From positions 23,453,556-23,517,555 of the forward strand of contig NC_134957.1 of assembly GCF_965638725.1 (NCBI RefSeq): DNA of 64,000 nucleotides, read 5' to 3'. Position 1 is the stretch's first letter. Each line of letters starts with the position of its first letter. The position numbers and the translations under genes are program-made. The notes beneath the pieces are model-generated. The model saw nothing but the letters and a program-made list of their open reading frames with translations, was not told the origin of the DNA and did no database searches. The DNA comes from Aptenodytes patagonicus. Lineage: Eukaryota; Chordata; Aves; Sphenisciformes; Spheniscidae. Shown here one piece after another: positions 50,001 through 60,985 of the stretch.

Positions 50001-50689
50001 TCTCTTGGTGCTCTTGCTCAGCAGAACAGCAAACAAATTGGTCTCTAACACCTTATTTAGGGCTCTGTTGCCAATGAGAATTCTGCTGGTGCCAAGGTAC
50101 AAAGCTAAAACGGGGCTTGGTCTGTCGTGGTCTCCTGTCCTGAAGCTATCTGGCACTCAGGAAATCGTCTATCTTACAATATACCAGACTAAAAACGACC
50201 CAATAAATCAAACCAGAGGAAAGGACTTCAGTTTGTTCTTCGCTTAGGTGGAAGGTTAAAGTTACCAGCTAAATCTAGCTCTTCTGAAGCTAAGAAAATG
50301 TGCCGTGAAATAACCTTCAATCATAAGTTTTGTCCTCAAGGTCGTACTTAACATACCTATCATGTTTAACTGGCTTTTTTCTGCAGGATACAGTTCGACT
50401 CACTGATTAAAGGTCATACTGGAAGTAGGCCAGGCTTAGGTTTATTTTGGTAGACAAAAATGGGTTGAAAGGGAACGGAAAGGTTAAAATATTCCCTTAT
50501 TTATGTGGAAAACATGAACTGAACAAGGTCGTACTGGACCAGTACCTGAAAAGCCAAGAAGTAAGGCAAACTATAAACACAAAGGGAAACTAAACCAACG
50601 TATTAGTATGTGATCAAAAGAAACGAAGCGGCTTAGCAAATTATTCCCTGCCAGCTGAGCTGCAGGAACAGTCCGTGTGCGTGTTTTTA
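47087..50689. other. unique noncoding DNA; one doubtful LINE trace
   Basis: No recognised gene. At 48721-48790 the phrase 'caaaaattcaagctaaacatcag' recalls the coding end of very old CR1/L3-group elements, but the similarity is too short to call. Frames at 49315-49665 minus (116 codons) and 49331-49558 minus overlap in different registers and are unrecognised. Confidence 0.5.
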
Positions 50690-50850
50690 ATCTCCGCCAG
50701 CGGTGAGATAACATCCATTTCACACACGCAATGGGCTAAGGGTGAACATGCACTTCATTATACAAGTTAGCAGACAGGTGGCAATTTGCAGTAATGCATT
50801 CGTTTCCAGCTGTGTGCCTGTACTTAAAGATGATGAATGACTATAAAACG
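50690..50850. promoter_or_regulatory. possible conserved noncoding element
   Basis: Unique sequence with balanced composition and several factor-like motifs: an E-box caggtg near 50776, a TAATGCAT block near 50792 and an inverted GATA near 50708. Nothing is coding. Only cross-species alignment could confirm constraint. Confidence 0.15.
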
Positions 50851-51149
50851 CAGATTAACCACTATTAGTGGTAGGGAGAAGAATCAGGTTACTGATTTAT
50901 TATTTTTTTTCCCCCTTAGGTTTTATGTGGGTCAGCTTGATTTGATACGAACTCATGTTTTACTGTTTAGCAACAAAGGCAGTGAAGAAGCAGAAATATT
51001 CCTCAGCACATGCTAGGCGTGTACCATGACTAAAGCCACCGGTGATACATGACGATCTTTCCTTGTCAAGGATCCCCAAAGACCGGCTGTTTCTTTGGAG
51101 ACCTTGACTAGCCCTTGCGTGCCGAGCAGAATAAGCAGCGAGAAGCACC
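50851..51149. other. noncoding DNA
   Basis: A T/C-rich tract and acceptor-like 'ttttttttcccccttag' ends at 50920. The frame after it stays open for about 30 codons, then stops. Without a partner exon I do not call an exon. Confidence 0.45.
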
Positions 51150-51360
51150 GCACGGTTTGTCACCGGGCTCTTTGCTGTCCTTTGTTGATTGTGCAGATCC
51201 ATTTAACATCTGACTCAGCTTTACTATTTTCCACCGGAACATTGTTAGCAAGTCAAGTCCCCGGGTGCGCTTAGGGGTTTTTTGCACCCCCGCCCTGCAT
51301 AGTTATTAATTTATTGGCTGCGTTATAGAAGGTGGCAGCTGTTGTTTTTAATTTGAATAC
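51150..51360. promoter_or_regulatory. possible conserved noncoding element, SOX/homeodomain-like sites
   Basis: The block contains a CCTTTGTTGATTG stretch (SOX-type CTTTGTT core), a TTATTAATTTATTGG stretch (homeodomain core next to an inverted CCAAT box) and a gcgctt...gcacccc partial inverted repeat. Mixed GC and AT islands without coding potential are typical of developmental enhancers, but this is pattern judgement only. Confidence 0.2.
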
Positions 51361-54300
51361 AGTGCTGATTTCTCTCAAGGAGTCTTTGTCCCCGTATTAG
51401 GAGGGAACAGAAAGAATACTGTACTGGAACCGTCTCATGATATTTTTACTACATCCTACTCATCTTTTTTTTTTCCTGACAGAGGGTTATATATCTTAAT
51501 TATTGTTTGGCAAATCATTATTTTTTCCAGTTTATCACAGTTTGAAACAGAAACTATTTATAGTCTTCCCTTTTACTTGCTTCTGTCTAAATATATTTTA
51601 GGGTTGCTTGCAAGAGACAAACAGACGCAGACATCCTCTTTTAGGAAAAATGGGGAAATACATCACAGACTCCTTTTTTCTTTCCTCTCAGACATAGTCA
51701 CACACATTTTACCATTACTATCTGGTCATTGTGGAGCAATAGAATGAAAATAAGCAAAAAGAGATAAAATAAATATGCTCCAAACCCACTTTTTTCTAAT
51801 TAGCTTACTTAATATGGCCGTATGAGGTGGCAGTCGTATGAGAGTAAGGTATAAGATATACAGGGCATCGTTGTTTAACGAAAGCAAGCGTGTATTCCAG
51901 CACGCTCAGAACGCTTACCTGGGAACCTGCTGCCCATTACGCTTCAAGCAGTTCCCTGGACAATTAAATTTGCAGTTATATTACATTCCTCAATTCCTCA
52001 TTTGTGTCTCATTCAGTGATGATTTTCATCGCCCTGTGAAACAATTTGAAGTTTTGCTCTCCTGGTGAACAAAGCTCACATATAAATGCTAGCTTTATAT
52101 GTATATAAATTTACCACAGTTTATACATGTTAAACAAGTGAATCTCCATTTCAGGACTGCACAAGAACTGCTAGATTTGAGATCCTGGTGCGAGGTGGCT
52201 GAGAGGGCAAGTTACAGCATGGTCACTCTTAGGTGGGTAAACCACTGAGATATGAGGAGTCTGTTCTCACCCGGTTAAATCTTAACTCTATGTTCCCCTT
52301 GTTACAGCACCATGGAAACAGCAAAATTGCAGTAATTTCTTTTGGCCGGGCCTCTGAGTCCTTTCAGAGTTCACCCCTGTTGATAGAAGGAGTTTCAGAA
52401 GAATGCAGAAGACTGGTAAATCCATTAGAGCACAGTGTTGGGGAGCAGGAGGGACCTTCACGTTACAGCACGAGTTAAAAGGTCACCGTATTTGCTACGC
52501 ACTACAGCTGTGGTGAAAGGAGGCACTGCTTTTTGTGCCCCTTCCTCTCCCACCGCCTTTATTTCAAACCCAGCATCTTCCTGGAAAGGGCTAAAAGGAG
52601 GCAGATGCATTCGTTTTGTTACTGCTGGTTGTTTAATAACACGCCTTCAGTCACTGCTAGCCAGCTTTCGGGCTCAGGGGCGTTAAAGAAAAAACTGAAG
52701 TACCGGCCATCAGGTCAGTGCTGCCTGACTCGGAAAGAAGAAAGAGATCTGCAGTTTCTAGAAATGACATGGCCGGTTTATTTTGTTATGTTCTTGAGAC
52801 ATTTTGTGAGCCAGCTAGCAAGGGTTGGACAAGTCCCGCTGAATCTCAGAATTAACAATAAGAGAGTAACGTAAACGCGAATTCTTTGACAAAGGCTAAC
52901 GGCCAGATTCTCCTCTCTGCTTCATTAGAGGAAAACGTAGGGATTTCAGCGTAATCAGCAGACTCATTCTAGTTTTACAGTCAGGTAATAGAATTTGGCC
53001 CAAAGAGACTCAAAAGAACTGATGTATGACTTTTATTTAGTTGAATATAGCTGTCGTGCTCTGTTCAGGAGAATATTTTAATCGGGCCCCATATAATATT
53101 GCCCCTACTCTATGTCTTAATTTCTACAATAATACAAATTTCATTCTGTAGCAATGTATTGACTAAGAAAGAACTAAATTGCTTGGCAGGATAATGGAGA
53201 GAAGAAAGAACCTAGCAGGAGTGTTAAGTATGGCAGATTTCATTGACCACAAGAGTACTAACTACAATACAATGAAACCGAGTTCCTGTAAGAACAATAA
53301 ATAAGGAGTTTAATATATCACTAGCAGGTACAGGCTGCTTAATCTGCTGAAGGACATCGTGCTTTTGTCTGCTTGGAAGCCAGGCTCCATCTTGCCCGAC
53401 ATAAAACTTGTTCCAGAGCCTCAAGCCGTTAGCTCAGTGAGAACACAGAAAATAATGTTGTTACTGTAGTACTTCTGCTAATTTCATCTCCGTATCATTG
53501 CCTTGCTAAACCAGAAAAAAAAAAAAGCTAAAAGATGTAAATTGTTCTTAAAATCAAGGGGAGAGTGTTTGTGTGGTTTTATTGGTGTTGGGTTTTTTTA
53601 AACATTATAGATGACGCTGGTAAACTCGTATTAAGAGGAAAGTGGTTTTACTTCTTCCCCTGCAGGTTTTACAATTATTAAAATACAGAGGTTATAATCT
53701 AATTTATTTAAATTTGTTCTGAAGAATGTAGAACAAAATATTCAAAATGGCTCAGACCTGCTGAGTTTTGGAGGATCCTTTCAGAAAGATTTCTAAGTGT
53801 CTGAATGAATCCAGGAAGATTAAGCATCAGAAATACACTGCTTAAATAATGAGCTTGTAATTGCAGCTTTTATGTACTAGGAACAGGCATTTTGGTCGTT
53901 TGCTCTCCTTAGCCGAGGTGGAAACTGCCTCCCTTTAATTCGCTTTTACTCTACCGTGGAAGATAGTCCGCACAGAGCGCTGAGGCTCCGCTTGCTTAAA
54001 CGGTGAGGCTGTAACAGCAAACTGGATCAACACTGTTTTTCGTTAGAGTAATTCTGATTTCAGATTCCTAATTTGCCAAACCGGAGACCAAGATCAAAAT
54101 TTATTGCTGGTGTAAGCAGATGTAAATCCATCAGTCTGAAAAGGTTAAAGATCATTGGAAATTATCCCGGTACAATCTTGGAATAACAGAACTCCTTTTG
54201 CATCACACGTTTCTTTGAAACCCAGCCTTCCCTCTCCACCCCCTAAAAAAAAAAAAAGCAGAGGTCATCCAAGCCTTCCAACTAGACAAATTCTGAGCTA

Positions 54301-54421
54301 GGTCAGGAGAGGATTTCAGGATGGTGAAGAAAAATGACGGGGCTTCCCTCTCTCCGTCCAGCTTCTACCTTTGCGGAGCAGAGCCAGGACAGCTCATCCT
54401 CCCCGGGGTGCTGGGGGGCTT
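51361..54421. other. unique noncoding DNA, AT-rich in places
   Basis: 51440-51800 and 53040-53160 are AT-rich. Frames 52435-52686 and 52533-52874 (113 codons) overlap in different plus registers without recognisable content. An A run sits at 53514-53525. No repeat called. Confidence 0.55.
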
Positions 54422-54458
54422 GTGTGGCGCCTTTCATCCCCTGGTTCCAAAGTATTTG
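54422..54458 (-). repeat. possible L3-group tail fragment, reverse orientation
   Basis: The plus-strand 'tgtggcgcctttcatcccc', then 'ggttccaaagtattt', resembles the reverse complement of the L3 tail (recalled as ctttgagatccttggatgaaaggcgctata). It is under 40 bp, so chance similarity cannot be excluded. Confidence 0.3.
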
Positions 54459-55532
54459 AGCAGCAGTGACATCTCAAAGCATGCCCGCAAGACGGTGGCA
54501 CCTCTGCACAGAGGGGAAAGGGTATAGAGGACTGAAAGGTGGGACTTTTGCATGATATCACGTATTTGGTGCTGCACGGGATGGGTAGGTTGATACATAC
54601 CCTTTGGCTAATCAGGAGCAAGTGGTTGTGCATTGGGGGTGATTGCGCATACGTCTTTCGTGCACGGTTTTGTATCTAAACATTCAAAAAATTATGTCTT
54701 AAGTCTCCCGTTCAAAGTAGCAGCGTACTCACGGCTTTGCTAAGGACAGTCTGCGAGTCCTGCCCCAAACAGCAATATATCTGACTTGAATCCTGCCTGC
54801 TTTTCGAATCTGTATCCATCCTGTGATGGTTCTCGTGTAACTTTTTTATCTACTTGTTTTTCCTCTTTCTGCTCCACCGCCTGTGGATAGGCTGAATCCA
54901 TTGCATCGGGGGAAGGTCCAGTCACTGTGTGCAGGTCACTTCTGCGATACCCCGCCGCTTGTTGTGGCAGAGCGCTGCTCCCGTGCAGGGTGAAACCCTT
55001 CACCTCATCTGCAGGTTAGCAATTATTCAAAAGTAGAGTGGTGAGAAATGTATTAGCGTGATCTCTTCCAAACCCGAAGGCTTGAATCCAGTTTTGATTA
55101 GAAGATGGTAAGCTGATTCCTTGGAAAGATGAATTTGGTTCCAGTCCTCCCTCCTAATACCCTTCTGTAGCTGCTGGCCCGGAGTGGCTCTTTAGTCATA
55201 CATCCAGCTGAAATACAACCTAGCGCCTTTCCGTCTCCATCAGAGGCTGAAAACATGTTTTGACGTAGATGAAAACAGTGTTTCCATTTCATCTGCGGGC
55301 TCCAGTCTGGCATGCCTGTGACTGGAATCGAGAAGAAGGTTTCTCAGAGCCACGAATGCTTGCCTGGCTGTTGGAGGGCACAAACAGCTATCAGCTCATT
55401 AACTGGCCGTAAAAATACATTTCCTATATAGAATGTGTCAAATCCTTTTCCTGGGATGACAGTAAATGGTAAGAGGGTTGTCAGTCTGGGACAGACAAAC
55501 CTGAAATGGAGCTGGAGTAGTGTTCAGCTTAG

Positions 55533-55563
<31 letters not shown>

Positions 55564-57509
55564 GGGAAATGTAATGCTGGGAAACTGAACCAACTTTGCA
55601 GTTTGGGATATTGCAACTCCATTAATCAACGGGGCAGGTTCACCAATAGCTTCAGGAAATCAAACTTTCTTCTGTGATCTCTTCTCACTGGACCTCAGCC
55701 CCGAGTTGGAGGGAAATCTGATGGTGCGAAGAATCAGAAAGTGACTTTTAAGCTGTTCAACTCCCTCAGTCCTCGACATCCCCAAAGATAATACCAAGAG
55801 CCAGTTACAGGGCTGTCTCATGCTGACATGCGAGTACTGCTGCAAGAAATGCCCGTTCATTTCCTATTGCCCAAGGAAACACTTGGTTCTCCTGAAGCAT
55901 TGTAAGAGCTGACCGGAAAGGCTTCGCTTTTATTTCTTATTTTTAAACATAACTTCCAATATCCTGAGCCTTAGCTGTCTTCATCTCACTTCAGTCCAGG
56001 AGTGCACAGATCATGTTTATTCTTTTCAGCTCTTGGCAGCACCAGCGCTCGTCTAAAGTAGCTGTCTCCCCTGAACTAACCCGGAGTCAAGCACAGAAGA
56101 AAATCTCTGCAGTACTCAGACTGAGGAGAGGGATGACGAGGACAGGCCAGGAGGTAAGCAGCAGAGTTCCGACAGCGAGGTGGCACTTGGGCAGCATGGG
56201 CACTGCCCAGCTAAGGGCTGGGAGAGAGGAGATCTTCTCCGTCCTGTTTTCCGCCAGCAGCAGGGATGCTGCGAGGTAGGGAAGCTAACACTGCAGCCAT
56301 GAGACGGACTGCTGTTTTGGAGCAGCTGCATTTAATTGGACTACGCAGAAGGCTCCCTGTAGACTCTCATTGTTCTTGTGCTTGTAACAGGAGTAACTGT
56401 GGTCTAAATGTGGGAAGGAGGATGGGGGGAGAAGAGGGATGGTACAGGATCGCTGCTGTACCCACTGACTGGTCAGCGCTCTATGTCCGCCCCCATTTCA
56501 ATCACAAGGGGATGTTACTTTAACTACACATTTTGTTTAAGGCTTTACTGTTTTTGAGGCATCGACGGATAATGATAGTGGAGAGAAAAAGGCACCTTTT
56601 CTCAGTCACGAGGTAGTTAGGAGACGACCTGTCTTCCTCTCCATCTGCTCAGGAACAGGACGGTGAGTTAGGCAGGCGGCTGGACTGAAGAAGGTCAAAC
56701 CTTTGACTCTGTCCTTGGCTCATGGCCAGTTGAGGTGGTTCGCACACAACCCTGTTAAACTGCCTGAGACACAGCCCTTAAGGTTAGGGTAGCTCTCTGC
56801 TGGGGCCTCTCTTCAACAGGTTCCAAGATGGCCCGTGTTTGAAAAACCATTAATAAATGAAAGTAGCTGTCTTTCCACGCTGGAAACTCTTTCTTCCCTC
56901 AGTATCTCCTGGGTCATATACGGGGTGTGCTGTTCCAAGCCCAAATTCACATTTCAGTGTAATTAGATTGTCACCCCTATCTCTGTCCTAATGAAATAAC
57001 AAGCCAAGCATGGGCAAATAGGAGACTTAGCACTGCTGGGCTGTCAGCTTCGGAGAGGAGATCCAGGCAATTTGTTTTAACGGGACAGTTTATTAACAGC
57101 TTTTCTTCCCCTTAGACAGATGATTGCTTATTTTCTCCTGCCTGTTAATGACAACAACGACAAAAAAACTGTGAATGAACAAGTTTCCTGCAATTTGTGT
57201 AAAAATATGCTTTGACCACAGCTAGTGTAGGCAGCAGTTGTCTTATTGGACGAGTCCCAGGGGCAGCGTCCCTCTGAAGTGGGTGTTTTGCTGCTTGAGG
57301 GGGAGTTTGGGCGTTGGGTAATGTAATGACTCCCCCTGCCCCTCTCCCTTTTTTTTTTAATGGCTGAGTCTTAGAGAACAGGGAAGCTTCTGCCTTTCAT
57401 TGGGTTCAGCTCCTGCCGTCTCATTGCCCTGTTCTTCCCTCCCATCCTCCCAAATTCCCTCTAGATGCCTCCTGCTTCCCCTTCTGCCAGCTGGGAGAGT
57501 GAGGCTGTG
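54459..57509. other. unique noncoding DNA with homopolymer run
   Basis: A T tract (19 T at 55540-55558, preceded by six T and one C) ends in five A on plus. On minus it is an A-run, but no polyadenylation signal or gene-like sequence precedes it, so it is not a processed-pseudogene tail. Short frames throughout are unrecognised. Confidence 0.55.
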
Positions 57510-57785
57510 AGAGCCGCTAGACCCGGGTGTGCTCCAGAGCTCCCCAACATTTCCCACTCCTCCAAGACCACGCGGATACCTGCACCGGCCCTGCATCAGA
57601 AAGGCTGAGGCTCTGCATCACGCCTGGCCTGCGATACAGGGCTGAAACGCCGCGTAGCGAGAGCTCAAACTGCTCAGGGGCCAGCGGGAGCCCGAGGCCG
57701 GGCGGCCTGGGGCTTCGACCGGCACCACGCAGCTTGCGATGGGTGCCCAGAGCGCAATAGCGAGTGGGACGGTGAATCGGGACCA
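57510..57785. promoter_or_regulatory. CpG-island-like patch
   Basis: I count about 23 CpG dinucleotides in roughly 275 bp, with GC above 60%. The observed-to-expected ratio is about 0.8, far above the depleted background. CpG islands in vertebrates usually mark promoters. No TATA box or convincing first exon is visible; the frames on both strands (57527-57760 plus, 57618-57884 minus) are by-products of high GC. It could be an orphan island, a promoter of a noncoding RNA or a locally unmethylated enhancer. At under 300 bp it is shorter than the usual island threshold. Confidence 0.45.
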
Positions 57786-60700
57786 GTGTGGATTAGGACC
57801 TGGGTGACGTGGACAGCAGGCGGAGCTGTGGGTCTGGAGACAAGTGCATCGGCAGAGAATAATGCAATGATGAAGGTTTAGCACAAGGAGAAAAGAAGGG
57901 ACTTCGACAGCAGAGAAAATGTCTTGCTTTAGAGATGGGGGATGGTTAGAGAGGGAGAAATGGGTGGAGGAGGAGAAAGTACCAAAAAGCTCTGGAACAG
58001 GGACAGGAGGGTGGAGTCTTCAAAGAGACATTTAGAGCTAAGGAACATCATTACATACCTGTTCACTCCGCATCCAGGCGGATTCCCAATGTGTCAGCCA
58101 CTACAGGGTCTGTTCAGTGCTAGAAATGTTGAGGCTGGGAAGCGCTCTAGACCGTGTTGACACCCTGAACAGTTTGGATGCGAGACAATTTAAGACTCGG
58201 AGGGAGGGTTCTGGCCCAACTTTAACAGCAATGCAAATGTAGCTGTGATTTAACTGGTGGCAGCGTCAGTTGCGAAAGTGTTGAAAGGCCTATGCCGTAC
58301 ATGAAAATACATAACAGAGCTGTTGATGCTGAAATACTTTCTTTTTTTTTTTTTCCCTTAGACCGTGCTTTCCTACAACCGATGAAATATTGATGAGTAT
58401 TTCAGCACACGAAGAGACTATTAACTTTTGGCTTTAGCCGACTTAGCTAAGAATTTGAGGGCTGCGGCAGCTCCGTAAAGAATTCCCTGCCGTCGGTTCA
58501 CTCCTCCTCACGTGAACAATACCCCGAACTCATTTCTCTCTCTGGGCTCAGCTGCAGCATTTTGGCACAGGGAAAGGGCACCCACTGCTGCCAAAGAACT
58601 CGGTGCTTAACGGATGAAAACCAAACATCTTGAATTCCACCTGGAGCCTGCTGGCAGCGAACGCAGGGCCCAGAGCAGTTGTGTGGTGTTTTCTCATGGT
58701 GACGCGTGACTTGGTAAGCAGGATCTTGCGTTACCTTTTGCTCCCCAGTAGTTTCCAGGCGCAATCCCACGCAGAATACATTGCAGAAATGTGATCTTGA
58801 GGTGACAAAAATAGATGGCTGCAGCAAGACTCCTGCTGCAGGGCGTCCCAACACGTCTGCAGGATACTTGCAGCTTGTGAAGCCTTTTGTAGTCGCTCCA
58901 GAAAGAGTTTTCAGGTGCGTGTTATGTTGCATTGCAGGTGGGTTTTGCTGTGTGGCTTCCATCCTGCTGTCCCACCCAAGCGGCCTTTCTTGAACAAAAG
59001 TCTGGGCTAGTGCCCTGCACTTAGGACGGTGTGTATATTTAGTAATTACAAATAGTAGTTTAGTAAAAATGTGCCTGCTTTTCCCAACTTTCAAATGGCT
59101 CAGCATGCTTGTACTTCTCGTTTTCTCATAATGAGCCGTCTACAAAAGCTGTATCTTAAATTTCGTTCCAGACCTTTAACAACCTGAGCTTAGTGAGAGA
59201 AACAAACCGCCAGAGGAGGCAATTAGCTTAAATTTACCTGAAACCAAAATCTTACCCAGTGACATGAATGAATCCCGAGTGGTTCGCGCCTGGGAAGGGA
59301 GTTTTGGCAAGTGGAAATCAAGTTGCTTTTCAGCTTGGATGCTCTCAGGCTTTATATCCCTTGTCAGATGCCAGCTGTCACCCTGTTTTCCTCAAGAAAG
59401 GCTCCACCAGCCTAAATTTGGCCCAAGGTCTTCCCTGCATTAAGAACGGGGTATGGGGATATATTTGTCCGGTAGAACAGACATTTTGGGTGACGCTTTG
59501 GATTATCCTTTGGTAACTTCATGATGCTGCAAGCTTGACTCGTTTACTGGCCTGGGGCTGGTGATCAGTGGTGGACCAGAGGGGTCCCAGGAATCCTGCC
59601 CAGCAAATAAACAAGATCAGCTTTGCACCAGACAAGGGGGAAGTCAGTCTGCGTGACCTGGCAAGTGTTCTGTGCGTCAGGATCTGATTTAGCTGATGGG
59701 CCAGATAGCAAGATGCAAGTCCTGAGCGACTGGGGCTTTCCTTTGGAGTCTATTTAACCATGTGTTTGTGTGGAGGCAGAGATTACATAAATGAGTGGGA
59801 GATTGGGTAGCGTTATTTATGTTACAGGCTCATCCTGTATCTGTGAAGTGCTGGATGCAAATAGTGCGATTTAGAAACCGGGTGCCGTTGGTGTACATGC
59901 TGCAGCGTGCCGAAAGCTGAGCGAGCCGGCTGGCTGGCAGGGTTTGTCACTGGTCCTGAATGTCACGCGACACTTCAGTTCCAGGCAGCAGACCACGGCC
60001 GGCAGGGATTCATCGAAGGATGGAAGAAGACAGACAATAGTGCTAGGAAAGCCAATATTTAAAATCCAAATCTGATTCTGGAAAATATTTCCCACCTTTG
60101 TGATGAGCCCGGGATTTGAAAATTGCCGCACCTTAAAGCGTGCAGATTGCAAACCTGGACCGATTGTGCGTGCTGCCACTGTGTGCGAAGGAATACCGAT
60201 GCTGCGTGTCCTTCCTGTAAACCTGTTCACAGCCAAATAATCCATGCAGAAATTGCACGGGTTTGGTTAATAATGCTTGGCAAACAGCATGGCCTGGGTA
60301 TCAACGTCATGGTCTGATCTCTAGGCAACAGCTTCTCCTCCGCCTCGTACTGTTGCTCTTTCTGCAATGGGAGGGATAAAGAGGATTAATAAGAACCCAG
60401 GCAGGCTGTAAAGACAGCACACTGCTTGGGAAGAGGGTGCTGCTGTACTTCACTAATAAATCAGGATCATTATCACACCAGGGGAGAGAAAGAGAACCCG
60501 GAGCAAAGGCATCTGGTGTGAATTACGTCTCTGAGCCTGCTGGAGCTCTCCGTCTTCCCGAAGCACTTGCTTCAGCTAAGCCGTACAGCCTGCCAGCAGC
60601 CATTAATCCCATCCCCTCCTGCCGGAAAGCTGATACCGGGCCGCGGCAAATATTTCTTGTGTCTGACGGTTTGGGGTGGGGTGGTTTTGGTTTTTTTTTT

Positions 60701-60959
60701 TTCCTTTTTAATACTTACTGTAATGAGCGAGAGCCCGGAAACGCTCAGAGTGCTTTCTGCAGGGTCTACGGACTTGTGTGTCAGTGCAAGAAAATACAAA
60801 AGCCAGAGAAGCTTCCTCTTTGTGCAAGTTCAGTCGCCCCTTTTGGCTCCAAAAACGTGTGCGCATATATAGAGAGGAGGGACAGCTGCTGAGCACAGGG
60901 ACTTAACTGCAGCACTGTGTCTCTGCAGAATCCATTTCCTATAGAATGCTTTTCCTTCA
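57786..60959. other. unique noncoding DNA, moderate CpG
   Basis: The longest open frame of the whole window lies here on minus, 58498-59106 (202 codons with an ATG). It shows no domain, signal peptide or homolog I know, and a frame of this length is not surprising in 64 kb read six ways. A T-run with acceptor-like 'ttttttcccttag' ends at 58361. A further T-run is at 60692-60704. Confidence 0.5.
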
Positions 60960-60985
60960 GGGGAACTGGGGGGGGTCATGGGGGG
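60960..60985 (+). other. potential G-quadruplex motif
   Basis: G-runs of 4, 8 and 6 bases are separated by aact and tcat. The 8-base run can supply two tracts, giving four tracts with short loops. It stands alone, with no supported promoter next to it. Confidence 0.5.

Noticed and set aside
50921-51015. Possible terminal coding exon after a good acceptor at 50920
   Set aside because: About 30 open codons followed by a stop is expected by chance, and no upstream partner exon was found.
55533-55558. Long T-run as a possible poly(A) tail of a processed pseudogene on minus
   Set aside because: No polyadenylation signal or gene-like sequence precedes it on minus, and retroposed genes are rare in birds because CR1 does not use poly(A) tails.
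58498-59106. 202-codon minus-strand open frame with ATG, the longest in the window
   Set aside because: No domain, signal peptide, splice framing or recognised homolog. A rough calculation gives a non-negligible chance of one frame this long in 64 kb read in six frames, more so in a locally GC-rich stretch.
60437-60892. 151-codon plus-strand open frame
   Set aside because: Includes a phenylalanine run from a T-homopolymer and overlaps another plus frame in a different register.
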